A stretch of DNA of 64,000 nt from positions 52,478,501-52,542,500 of the forward strand of contig NC_083704.1 of assembly GCF_033118175.1 (NCBI RefSeq), read 5' to 3'. Of the stretch, positions 46,951 to 58,500 are shown one piece after another. The notes below the pieces were generated by a model, which was not told where the DNA came from, did no database searches, and saw only the letters and a program-made list of their open reading frames with translations. Position 1 is the first letter of the stretch. Every line of letters starts with the position of its first letter. This DNA comes from Dama dama. Taxonomy: Eukaryota > Chordata > Mammalia > Artiodactyla > Cervidae. Made by a program: the position numbers and the translations under genes.

Positions 46951-48450
46951 CGCAGCACTCTGGCCCTCTCCTTTCCAAGCCCGGGCCGTCCGGAGCCTCG
47001 CGGGGACGGCAGTTCTTAGGTATTCCGACCTCCCGGGAGGACAGAAAAGAGCCGCCATGGCCTCAGCAGATACCGCAGGGGGGCGCAGACTTCTGGACCT
47101 CTCGGGAGACTGGGGGAAGGGGCCCGGCAGCCCGCCCCGCTCCGCCCCGCCCGGGACCTCCCGCCCCGCCGGGGCCGAGGGGCGCGCCCATTGGCGGCCG
47201 GGCTCCGCGCGCCGCGCCCATTGGCCGGCCGCCGTGAGGGAGCACGAGGCCACCGTGGCGGGCGCGCAGTCGGAGGGGCGGCGGACTGGCCTGAGGGCCG
47301 AGGGCTGCGCGGGCGGCGCGCAGCGGGCATGGCGGGTGCGGGGCTGCGGGCGGCCGCTCGGCGCTGGCTGCCGCGCCGAGACCACGGCGGGCCGCGAGCC
47401 GCCTCGTCCTCGCCCTCCTGCCCTGGTTGCGGCCCCCCGGGGCCCGGCGCCCACTGTCCGGGCGCCCCGCGTTCCGCGCCCGCCCCGGCGCCGGCCGGCG
47501 GCGCCGCCGAGCCCAGCGCACACCTGTGGGCTCGATACCAAGACATGCGGAGACTGGTGCACGGTAAGTGAGCCCGAGCGGGCGGAGCGTCGGGGGTGTA
47601 GCCCGAGCGGCGGACCCGCTTGCGAGTCGTCCGGGACACGCCGCTCCTCGGGGGAAGGGCGGTGGTGGGGCTCGCCTGAGCTCCTGAGCCCCAAGGCCCG
47701 GCTGCCCTTCGGGCGAGACTCGGGCGGGTGGTCCTGGGGACGCTTGGAGGCGGGCAGGCGCGCGCTCGGTTTGTTCCTCCGCTGGTTCTCAGCAGCTCCG
47801 GGGTTCCTGGAGCGGCCGCCGGAAGGCTGGACCCCGCCGTCTTTCCTCAGAGCCCCGCCGAAGCGGAAACGCCCCCAGCCCCTTGTTCTCGTCGGGGCCC
47901 TTAGTTGGGGCGGGAGTACTGGGGACAAAGCCAGCCAGCCGACGGCGCTGGCCGGAGCGGACTCGGAGGGACTCTCGACCCAAAGATGCTGACTGGACTC
48001 TTCGGACGTCTCTAGAGTCCGGCCCTCTCTGTCTAGGAGGAGAAGGCGTTGTTTGAGAAACAACCCCAAGTGGTCCAAAGAGTTGCTGCTTCCTCGGTCA
48101 GGGCACTTGCTCCTCCGTGCTCTCTCCCTCGGCGAAACGGGCAGATGAGGCCCCGGAGCGCCCCGGTGAGGCCAGCGGGCGGAGAGCGCTGGAGGTCTGT
48201 CCTGGTGTCGGGAGCCCTGCCTCTGCAGCGGACAGATGTGGTTGGCTCCGGGCCCTATCGCTGGCCACCTGGGTGGCGCTCAGCGAGCCTCTCCCTCGCG
48301 GACCCTCGGGTTACATCGGAAAACACAGGCCTGCCGGGGCCCCTGTCTCAGGGTTGCGGCGGTGACTCGGAAAGAGGCCAAGAAGGGACAGGGGAGCTTC
48401 CGCAGGAGCCCCCTCCCCCCGGGAGTGACGCGGCTTTTGTTGTCGGTAAG
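46950..48450 (+). promoter_or_regulatory. NT5DC2: NT5DC2 CpG island and promoter
   Basis: Very GC- and CpG-rich, with repeated CCCCGCCCCG GC boxes near 47130-47170 and two inverted CCAAT boxes (ATTGG at 47190-47194 and 47220-47224) upstream of the ATG at 47329. No TATA box was seen. A CpG-island promoter with GC and CCAAT boxes fits a broadly expressed gene. Confidence 0.75.
47329..47563 (+). CDS. NT5DC2: NT5DC2 coding exon 1
   Basis: NT5DC2 is a HAD-superfamily protein with a 5'-nucleotidase domain; its substrate is not established. This exon gives only the N-terminus: MAGAGLRAAARRWLPRRDHG, a Ser/Pro/Gly/Cys-rich stretch (ASSSPSCPGCGPPGPGAHCP), an Ala/Pro run, then SAHLWARYQDMRRLVH, which matches the conserved start of the family. 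The Arg-rich, acid-poor first 20 residues could act as a mitochondrial-type presequence (inference). It leaves with one base of the next Asp codon before GTAAGT at 47564. The start was chosen because MAGAGLRAAARRW is the known N-terminus; the frame opens further upstream in the CpG island. The catalytic HAD motifs lie in later exons outside this window. Confidence 0.92.
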
Positions 48451-48964
48451 GGCAAACGTGGTCCTGTCTGGAAGATTCCAAGTGACCGAACTGAGGCTTC
48501 CGCTCCGGCGGTGTGGAGGCCTGGGAGTGCTGGGTGGGCAGGACTCACCTCTTGAGAAGCTGAGGCAGAAGACGACCCTGAGAAACGGTGGTTTTGAAGT
48601 CCTTGGTCCTCTCTGAGGAAGGTCCCTACCTTCCCCGCTACTGGACAGAGCACTCCCGGGGTGCTGTGTGCGGAGATGTCTTTGCTCTGGGCCTCAGAGA
48701 GGACCTTCTGTACAGCCGCCTGAGAAGCCTGTATTTTGTGTGTGGCAGAGAGACAGAGGGAGGTCTAGTGGGCTTTAGCTCTCCAGGGCCTACCTGAATC
48801 TTCAGATCTTCTCAGAGACCCCCAAGCTCCCCTTGATGTGATAAGGACAAGGTCATTTCCAAGTTGCCCTGGTGAGTGCCAGGATGAGCCAGCCTTGTGC
48901 CCCTCCTTCCTAACTCTCCCCTTCTGGCTGGGTTTTCTGGGGAGCAGTTCTGGACACTGAGGCA

Positions 48965-49175
48965 TGCGGATCCTGCCAGTTTCTTCTGACTCTGTGACCC
49001 CATGAACTAGCCTGCCAGGCTCGTCTGTCTGTGGCATTTCCCAGGCAAGAATATTGGAGTGAGTTGCCATTACCTCCTCCAGGGGATCTTCCGGACCCAG
49101 GGATCAAACCCATGTCTCCTAGTCTCCTGAATTGCAAGCGGTTTCTTTACCGCTGAGCCAGCGGGGAAGCCCCAG
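48965..49175 (-). mobile_element. Bov-tA SINE
   Basis: Antisense: TCTGACTCTGTGACCCCATG, GCAAGAATATTGGAGTGAGT, CAGGGATCAAACCCATGTCT (B-box side) and GCTGAGCCAGCGGGGAAGCC at the right end. Confidence 0.87.
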
Positions 49176-49459
49176 AGGCATGCTGATGGCTGTGGGCAAA
49201 ATTTTGTCTGGGAGCCAGGTCCCAGGCAAGCCCCCTCAACCCTGGCCTCAGTGCGGCGACACTGGAAGGCTAGGCCAAGGGGCACAGTGATTGAAACTGG
49301 TGGGGTGACCTGAATTTAAATCTCAACTCCATGGCCTACTGCTAGATGGGTTGGAGGAAGTGACTATCTCCCTAAACTCTGATTTCTTCGTCTGGATGAT
49401 GGAGGAATAAATGTGACCTCCTCATGGAATTGGAGTGGAGACTGAGCAAGAGGAGGCTC

Positions 49460-49640
49460 TAAGGCAGGCGTCCATAGCCTCCGGGATGTAACGCCTGATG
49501 ATCTGGAGATTATGTCATAATAGAAATAGAGTACATAATAGACGTAATGTGCTCGAATCATCTCGAAACCATCCCCCCACCCCCAACCCATCCATGAAAA
49601 AATTATCCCTGGTGCCAAAAAGATTGAGGATCCAGAAGCA
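49460..49640. mobile_element. Old hAT-like DNA transposon remnant
   Basis: Contains CGCCTGATGATCTGGAGATT, ATCTCGAAACCATCCCCCCA and ATCCCTGGTGCCAAAAAGATTG. These words resemble a widespread mammalian non-autonomous hAT element; the exact family is uncertain. Confidence 0.5.
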
Positions 49641-50664
49641 GCAGGAGAATGGCCCCCATGAGTGAGTCTCATGGCTGCCATGGGGAAGGGGTGGCCTGGA
49701 AGCTGGGCCTGCACAGTGAGACCAGTGAACTTGGGGGGCTGGTACAAGGGGAAGTGTGTATCTTCACCTGGCTCTCTGCACCACTGCAGCCTTGTGGAAG
49801 AAACTGGGACTTTGTGGGACCCAGACCTATGGTTTTCTCACCGTAGAAGCTGGGTCTCAGGAGCCTTGGTCTGTGGGCTGCTTCCCCATCCTCCTTGGTT
49901 CCTGGGAGGATTGTCCATCCCTGGGAACATCCTCTGGGGCAGAGGTGAAAGCCTGAATTTGGCCAGAAGTCAGTGCCAGCAAGGGGCTGCACTGCCAAGC
50001 AGACCTCTCCCCCCGCCAGGGAACTACTAGACTTTGTGCTGAGAGTCACAGTTGACACCCAGGAACTCGGGACCGTTGGGAAGGGATGTTGCAGAAGCAC
50101 TTAGCTTCCAAGAGAGCTGCAGGCAGCTGGGTCTCCTGTGTACCCAGGTGAGGAGTGTTCCATCTGCACCCACCAGTCTGGAGCGGCTGCTCCGCCAGGC
50201 CCCAGGGCCATGAGAGGAACCAGCAACACCTGTTCCCCCACCCACGTGCTGTGCTGGGCTCCAAAGGACAGGGGGTGGGGGTGGACACCTTGTTCCTTAG
50301 GGGCCTCCAAGGCGAATATCTGCTGCTTGGCCACAGGCGTCTGCTTCGAATCACAGCTGGTTGTGTCTGAGACAGAAATTAATTCCCTGGAGGCCTGGGC
50401 TGTTTGGGCCTCAGCCATGGGCTAGAGGTCTCAGGAACCGGGCCACCTGGAGGCCCCGGAAGGCGCCGTGTGTGCTCCTAGTCCTGCCTGGTCCCCTCTG
50501 ACCCCCTGCAAACCCTGTTTCTTTGAGGGAAATCGAGGTCAGGAGGTATGGGCTCCATAGGGGCATTGCCCATTTAATCCTACACTTGCCGAGGGTCCAG
50601 GCAAGAATGCTGCCCAGAGCATGTTCTGTGGGACTCTCCTATTTATTCTGTAGTTTGATACCAT

Positions 50665-50745
50665 TTTTATTTCCCCTTTAGACACAAGGAAACTGAGGCC
50701 CAAAATGTAAGGTGAGGTGATTTTCCTGAGGTCACAAGCCAGAGA
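50665..50745 (-). mobile_element. MIR-like SINE remnant
   Basis: TTATTTCCCCTTTAGACACAA, then GGAAACTGAGGCCCAAAATG and GATTTTCCTGAGGTCACAAG match the antisense MIR core. Confidence 0.6.
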
Positions 50746-51224
50746 GAGAGGGCTTGGTTTTCTCTCTCACCTCAAAGCCCATGCCCTTTCCTCACCCACC
50801 TCCCCGTCTGCACAGATGGGGGTGCTAAGGCAAACAAGTCCGGGAATCCTCAGCCCCTTGGGAGTAGCCAGGGGACGGGGTGGCTCTGACCGTGTCCTCA
50901 GAGGGGAACAGCCTGGTCAGTGGCCCAGAACCCATCACACACGTTCCCCCTGTCGTAATTAGCAATGTTACGTGGCTGCTGAAAATTCAGCCTCTGTGCA
51001 CTGGTGCCAGATCAAATCTCGGAGACAATTCTGGGTGAAGTAGAAAAGATTAGCTTTATTGCTTTGCCAGGCAAGGTTCCAGCAGGTTCCTGCATTGAAA
51101 TACAATCTCCCAACGTGGGAGGAATCACTGAGGAGTTTTAATAACAATGGTTCTAGACTGGGGTTCCTGTTAAGATTAGGGTGTGTGCAGGGTCTGCGCT
51201 CATTTAATCTCAGGGGGCTCCCAC

Positions 51225-51445
51225 TTTTGTTATTATTTATTTATTTATTTGGCTACATCGGGTCTTAGTTGCATCACGTGCGATATTTTGTTCAGGCAAA
51301 TGGACTCTAGTTGTGGTGTCCAGGCTTCAGTATTTGGGGCACATGGCCTTAGTTGCTCCAAGACATGTGGGATCTTAGTTCCCCAATCAGGGAACTAAGC
51401 ATTGCAAGGTGAATTCTTAACCACTGGACCACCAGGGAAGTCCCG
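51225..51445 (-). mobile_element. CHR/ART2-type SINE, long form
   Basis: Antisense: (TTTA)n start, TTGGCTACATCGGGTCTTAG, GTGGGATCTTAGTTCCCCAA and CACTGGACCACCAGGGAAGT at its right end. Confidence 0.85.
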
Positions 51446-52027
51446 ATCTCCTACTCTTGATGAGTTTCTCTGGTTCCTCAAATCTTGGCTCAGGTGGTTT
51501 CTTGACTGTTCCTCCCCTGTCTCTGCATCCTTTTTCTTCCCAGCAAGTGACTGTTTGAATCTCTCTTTGGAAATCAGAGAAGGTCGTGTTGGCTGGAGTC
51601 TCTTCCCTCCAAACAAGAAACGGGGGACAGAAAGGATTCCCTGCTCAGAACCTCCGCAAGACTCTCCCCCTTTCACTCCTCAATCTTCTTTTTTTTTCCT
51701 ACTGGCATATAATGCTGAACAATGCTGTGTTAGTTTCTGGTGAACACCAAAGTGAATCAGCTGTGTATATACATTTATCCCCTCCATCATGGACCTCCCT
51801 CCCACCTCCACCCACATCGCACCCAAATGTGTCATCTCAGAGCTGAGATCCGTGTACCATACAGGAGGTCCCCACTGCCCATCCACTTTACACATGTTAG
51901 TGTATATATGCCAGTCCTAATCTCCAGTTCGTCCCACACTGCCCTTCCCACGTGTGTCCACATGTTTCTTCTCTGCATTGCATCTCTATTGCTGTCCTGA
52001 AGATAGCTTCATCTCTACCATTTTTCT

Positions 52028-52158
52028 GGGTCAGGAAGATCCCCTGGAGAAGGGAATGGCTACCCACTCCAGTATTCTTGCCTAGAGAGTTCTATGGATA
52101 GAGGAGCCTGGCAGGCTATGGTCCATGGGGTCACAAAGAGCTGGAAACAACTGAAAAC

Positions 52159-52198
<40 letters not shown>
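52028..52198 (+). mobile_element. Bov-tA SINE fragment with (AC)n tail
   Basis: GGGTCAGGAAGATCCCCTGG start, so the tRNA-like head is missing, then CCACTCCAGTATTCTTGCCT and CACAAAGAGCTGGAAACAAC, followed by about 19 AC repeats at 52161-52198. Inserted in module B0 of the L1 array. Confidence 0.85.
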
Positions 52199-52200
<2 letters not shown>

Positions 52201-52334
52201 CCATTTTTCTAGATTCCACATATTTGTCTTAATACACAGGATTTGTTTTTTCTAACTTCCTTCACTCTATATGACAGATGTTAGATCCGCCCACTTGTCT
52301 ACAGAAGACCCTGTTTCACTCTGTTTAGTGGTGG

Positions 52335-52548
52335 CTCCACTTCCCAGGTGGTGCGGTGGTAAAAGAATCCGCCTGCCAGCGTAGGCCATCCAAGAGGTGC
52401 GGGTTCGGCCCCGGGTCAGGAAGATCTCCTAGAGGAGGAAGTGGCAACCCACTCGAGTATTCTTGCCTGAAAGATTCCATGGACAGAGAAGCCTGGTAGG
52501 CTACAGCCTATGGGGACGCAAGAGTCAGCCACAACTGAGCATTCCATT
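52335..52548 (+). mobile_element. Bov-tA SINE
   Basis: CACTTCCCAGGTGGTGCGGT start, GAATCCGCCTGCCAGCGTAG, CCCGGGTCAGGAAGATCTCC and GTCAGCCACAACTGAGCATT end. Inserted in module B0 of the L1 array. Confidence 0.85.
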
Positions 52549-54554
52549 GTGTATGTGTATATATGTACATTGTATATATTGTATGTATATATATATACAC
52601 ATTGTATATGTGTGTATACACAATATATACATTGTATATATGTATGTATACAGCTTCATCTTTCCATAGACAGTTAGGTCTCCACATTCTGCCTGTTATA
52701 AATACTGCTGCAGTGAATATCTGGATACATGTGTTATTTTGAACTATGGTTTTCTCAGGGTATATGCCCAGTCATGGGATTCCTGGTGGTATGGTAGTTC
52801 TATTTGTAGTTTTTTAAGGAACTGCCACACCATTCTCCATGGTGGCTATACCAATTTGCATCCCTACAACAGTGCAAGAAGATTCCCGTTTTTTCCACAG
52901 CCTCTGCAGCATTTATTGTGTGTAGACTTTCGGATGGTGGCCGCTTTGACTGGTGTGAGGTGATGCCATATGGTGGTTTTGATTTGTGTTGCTTTAAACA
53001 CACATCCCTTGCTGTGTCTGCACCTCTGCTCTCTACCTTAGCATGTCTGGTCCTGCTCTACAGATGGGTTCATCTGTAACATTTTTCTAGATTCCATATA
53101 TATGTGCATTAATCCACGGTATTTGTTTTACCCGACTTCCTTCACTCTGTATGACACCTCTAGACCCACCCACATCCCGACAGGTGACCCAGTTTTGTTC
53201 CATTTTACTGCTGAGCAGTATTCCATCGTATATATGTACTGCATCTTTGTTTTAATTGGAGGATAATTGGTTTCCAATGTTGTGTTGGCTTCTGTTGTAC
53301 ATCAGCGTGAATCGGCTGTAAGTATGCATGTATCCCTTCCCTCTTGAGCCTCCGTCTGACCCCTCTGGGTGTCCACAGAGCGCCGAGCTGAGCTCCCTCT
53401 GTTACACAGCAGCTTCCCACCAGCGTCCATCGTACACCTGGAGGTTTATCCATTTCACTCTTCTTTCAGTTCACTCCACCCGCTCCTTCGCCTGCTGTGT
53501 CTACAGATTTGTTCTCTGTCTGTGTCACAATTCCTGCCCTGCAAGTAGGTTCATCTGTACTGCTGTTCTAGATTCCAAATATATGTTAAAATATGAGACT
53601 TGTTTTTCTCTTTCTGACTTACTTCACTCTTTATGACGTAAACTGGATTCGTCTACATCATTGCAAGTGACCCAATTTCCTTCCTTTTTATGGCTGAGTA
53701 ATATTCATTTCCGTATATGTACCACAATTTCTTTATTCATTCATGTTTCCCTAGACAGGTGGTTTCCACATCCTGGCTATTGTAAATACTGCTGCATTTA
53801 ACATTGGGATACATGTGTCCTTTTGAATTACGATTTTCTAGGGTATATGCCCAGTTGTTGGGTGGATGGGTGCTGTGATAGTTCTTTTTATAGTCTTTTA
53901 AGGAACCTCCATACCATTCTCCATAGTGGCTTTACCAGTTTACATTCCTACTAACAGTGTGAGAGGGTTCTCTTCTCCACACCCTCTGCAGCATTTATTT
54001 GTGGATTTTTAGGTGATGGCCATTGTGACAGGTGTGAGTTGATATCTCACTGTAGTTTTGATTTGCATTTCTCTAATAATTCATGGTAAGCATCTTCACA
54101 TCTGCTTCTCAGCCATCTGTATATCTACCTTGAGAGGTGTCTGTTTAGGTTTTTTGGTTTGTTTTTTGGATATTGAGCTCCATGAGCTGTTTGTGTATTT
54201 TGGCGAGTATTTTATCATCTGAAAATATTTTCTCACATTTTTTTTTTTAAACTTTTCAATGGAAAAGTAACTACGGTGTAATTAGTTTCTGCTGTACAAC
54301 AGTGTCAGTCAGCTGTAAGTGTACATATATCCCCTCTGCCTTGAGTCTCCCACCCTCACCACCCCACCCCTCCTGATCTTCACAGAGCCCCGAGCCGAGT
54401 GTCCTGTGGGATCCTGCAGCTTCCCGCTAGCTGTCCGTTTCACACGTGGTAGTGTACGTGTCAGGGCTCCTCTGTCAGCATGCCCCACCCTCTCCTTCCC
54501 CGAGTGTGTTCACGTGCCCATTCTCTACACCTGTGGCTCTTTGTGTTGTTTTTG

Positions 54555-55595
54555 GTGTTCAGTCGCTAAGTTCTGTCCGCTAAGTCTTTGCAACCCCATG
54601 GATTGCAGCATGCCAGGCTTTCCTGTCCTTCACTATCTCTCCTGGAGTTTGCTCAGACTCATCCGTTAGGTTGGTAGTGCCATCCAACCATCTCATCCTC
54701 TGTCGTCCCCGTCTCCTCCTGCCCTCAGTCTTTCCCAGCAGCAGGGTCTTTTCCAATGATTCAGCTCTTAGCATCAGGTGGTCAGAATATTGGAGCTTCA
54801 GCATCAGCCCTTCCACTGACTATTCAAGGCTGATTTCCTTTAGAATTAACTGGCTCAATCTCTTTGCTGTCCAGGGACTCTCAGGAGTCTTGTCCAGCAG
54901 CACAATTTGAAAGCATCAGTTCTTCGGTGCTCAGTCTTCTTTATGGTCCAGCTCTCACATCTGTACGTGACTACTGGAAACACCATAGCTTTGACTTTGT
55001 CAGCAAAGTATGTCTCTGCTTTTTAATATGCTGTCTAGGTTTGTCATAGCTTTTTTCCAAGCAGCAAGTGTCTTAATTTCATGGCTTCAGTCACTGTCCA
55101 CAGTAATTTTGGAACCCAAGAATATAAAATCTGCTACTGTTTCCACTTTACCCCCATCTATTTGCCATGAAGTGGTGGGACTAGAGGCTATGATCTTAGC
55201 TTTTTGAATGTTGAGTTTAAATCCAGCTTTTTCTCTCTTCTCTTTCACTTTCCCTTTCTGCCATTAGTGTGATGTCATCTGCATACCTGGGGTTATTGAT
55301 ATTTCTCCTGGTAATCTTGATTCCAGCTTGTGATTCATGTAGCCAGGCATTTCCCATGAGGTACTCTGCGTGTAAATTAAATAAGCAGTGTGACAATATA
55401 CAGCCTTGACGTACTCCTTTCCCAATTTTGAACCAGTCTGTTGTTCCATGTCCGTTTCTAACTGTTGCTTCTTGACCTGTATACAGGTTTCTCAGGAGGC
55501 AGGTAAGGTGGTCTGGTCTTCCCATGTCTTTAAGAATTTTCCACTGTTTATTGGCATTCACACTGTCAAAGGCCATTTTAGCATGGCTCTATTCC
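54555..55595 (-). mobile_element. BovB LINE fragment inside the L1 array
   Basis: Interrupts module E0 after CACCTGTGGCTCTTTGTGTT. Minus-strand frames keep FDSVNANKQWKILKDMGRPD, HLTCLLRNLYTGQEATVRNG, HGTTDWFKIGKGVRQGCILS and NNPRYADDITLMAE (motif C), then LKLQYSDHLMLRAESLEKTL near 54750-54810. The L1 module resumes near 55590 with CCTACAAATAGGTTCATCTG. Frameshifts make it inactive. Confidence 0.9.
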
Positions 55596-58500
55596 TACCC
55601 TACAAATAGGTTCATCTGTAATACTAGTTCTAGAGTCCACATGTATGTGTTATATATACATATATATAACATAATATGATACATTTATAATATATTTCTC
55701 TTTCTGGTGTATTCACTCTATCTGACAGCACTGTGCCCATCCACATCTTTACAAATGACCCAATTTCCTTCCTTTTTATGGTTGAGTAATATTCCATTGT
55801 GTGTACAAATCACATTTTTAAAATTTATTCTTAATTGGAGTATAACTGCTTTCCAGTGTTATATTGGTTTCTGCTCCACATCAGTGAGAATCAGCTGTAA
55901 GCACACATGTATCTCCTCTGTCTGGAGCCTGCCTCCCACCCAACCCCTGTCCCTGCCCCTCTAGGTCATCACTGAGCAGAGAACTGAACTCCTCTGTCCT
56001 ACAGCGGCTTCCCTGTTGATCTCTATTTTAGACATGACAGTGTAGAAATGTCAAGGCTAGTTTCTCAGTTCACCCCACTGTCTCCCTCCTTGCCTGTGTC
56101 CGCAAGTTCATTCTTTACATCTGCTGCCCTATCGCTGCCCAGAAAATAGGTTCATCTGCATCATTTTTTTAGATTCCACATATATGTGTTAATATACGGT
56201 ATTTCTTTTGTCTTTCTGACTGACGTGGCTCTATATGACAGCTCTGGGTCCATCCACATTTCTACAAATGACATGATTATGTTCCTTTTTTTATGACTAA
56301 TTTATGATTGTGTATATATGTACGACATTTTTTTAAAATTTTATTTCTTTTCAGCTGGTATATAAACGTGACACAGAATTGTTAGTTTCTGCTGCCCAAC
56401 AAGGTGGATCAACTAAAAGTATACGTACATCCCCGCCTCGAGAGCCTCCCACCCCTGTGGTTTTCGCAGAGCACCAAACAGCTCTGTACGTATTCGCCAG
56501 CTGCCTATTTGCTGTTTATTTTTGACACGTATTTTATCCATGTCCTTGCTACTCTTTCAGTTTGCCCACCCCCTTATTCCCCTGCTGGGAGCACAAATTC
56601 ATCCTCTTTCTTTGTCTCTATTCCTGCCCTGCAGGTAGGTTCATCTGTACCTTTCTTCTAGTTTCTACATATGTTTGTTAGTATATGATACTTGTTTCTC
56701 TGTGACTTACTTCACTCTGTATGACATACTCTAGGCTCATCTACATCTCTGCCAAGTGACCCGATTTTGTTCCTTTTAATGCCGAGTAGTATCCCTTTGT
56801 ACGTGGGAACCACAGCTGCTTTATCCGTTCATGTGTTGACAGCCTTTAGGTTGTGTCCATGGCCTGGCTCTTGTACGTTGTACTGCGGTGAGTGTCATTT
56901 TGAATTATTGTTTTCTCAGGATATATGCCCAGTCTTAAATTTCTGGATCATATGTAGTTCTGTTTATGGTTTTTTAAGCAACCTTTACTATTCTTCATAC
57001 TGACTGTATCAATTTACATTCCCACCAACAGTGCAAGAGGGTGCCCTTCTCTCCACATCCTCTTCAGCCTTAATTGTTTATGGGGGTTTTTTTTTTTTGA
57101 CAATGAGCTATTCTGACCTGTGTGAGGTGATGCCTCATTGTAGTTTTGATTTGTATTTCTCTAGTAATTTGCAGTGTTGAGCATCTTTTCATGTTCTTCT
57201 CAGCTATCCGTATTGTCTTCTTCGGAGAGAGGTCTACTTAGGTCTTCCTCCCATTTTTAGATCCAGTTGTTTGATTTTTGGATATTGAGCTCCACTGTAT
57301 ATTTTGGATGTTGATTCTCTGTCCGTTGCTTTATTAGCAAATATTCTCCCCCCTTTTTTTAGTTTCAGTTGGACTCTAGTTGTATACGTTGTTGTGTTAG
57401 TGTCTCCTATACGGCTGTATGAATCAGCTGTAACTGTACACACATCCCTTCTTTCTTAAGCCTCCCTCCCTCCCTCATGATCCCACCCCTGTGGATCATC
57501 ACGGAGCACCAAGGTGAGCTCCCCGTGGCACACTGGCACTCCCCACCGGCTCCCTGCGTGACGCGTGATGCGTATGTGTCCGGGCCACACATCCTCTGCT
57601 TCTCCCCTTGTGTCCACCTGTCCATTCTGTATGTCTGTGGCACTGTTTCTGCCCTGAAAATAGGTTAATCTGTGACATTGTTTCTAGAGTCCACATATAT
57701 GTGTTCACATATGATATTTTCCTTTCTGATTTATTCACTCTGTATGGCAACACTAGGTCTATCCATATCCCTACAAATGACCCAGTTTCCTTCATTTTTA
57801 TGACTAATATTCCATTGTATATAGGTACCACGTTTTTTACATTTATTTTGAATTGGAGGATAATTGCTTTCCAATGCTGTGTTCATTTCTTCTGCACATC
57901 AGCATGACTCAGCTGTAAGTACACATATGTCTCCTTGCTCTGGGGCCTCCCTCTCACACCCCTGACTCTCAGCCCACTAGGTCACCAAGGAGCCGTGTGC
58001 TGGGCTCCCCGTGACCGCGGCTTCCCAGAGCTTTCTGTTTTACATGCGGCAGTGTGTCCATGTCAGTGCTACTCCGTCAGTTCACTCCACCCTCCTTCCC
58101 CTGCTGTGTGCACACATTCGTTCTCTGTCTGCATCTCTGTTTCTGCCCAGCATGTAGATTCATCGGTACCGCTTTTGTCGATTCCAGTTTTATGTGTTAA
58201 TATATGATATTTGTTTTTCTGTTTTCACTCCTCAGGATGTACACTAGGTTCATCTACATCACTACAAGTGACCCAATTTCCTTCCCTTTTATGGCTGAGT
58301 AATATTCCATTGCATATATATGTACCATAACTTCTTTATCCATTCATGTTTTGCTAGACAGTTAGGTTATTTCCACAATCTGACTATTGTAAATACTGCT
58401 GCAGTGAATATTGGGATATGTCCTTTTGAATTACGGTTTTCTCACATGTCCTGCTGTGAGCTCGCTGGGTGGTGTGGTCCTTCTCTTTATAGTTTCTGTA

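Larger units (their letters stand above)
47564..51690 (+). other. NT5DC2: NT5DC2 intron 1, proximal part
   Basis: Starts GC-rich, as the CpG island continues to about 48.45 kb, then becomes ordinary sequence. It holds an antisense Bov-tA (48965-49175), an old hAT-like DNA element (about 49460-49640), an antisense MIR-like piece (50665-50745) and a CHR-type SINE (51225-51445). No exon 2 was found. Confidence 0.65.

Noticed and set aside
46801..48078. A 425-codon open frame on the minus strand and a 404-codon + frame over the NT5DC2 CpG island
   Set aside because: Both overlap the promoter and exon 1 of NT5DC2, are extremely Pro/Arg/Gly/Ala-rich and show no known domain. Long frames on several strands are expected where stop codons are rare because of high GC.
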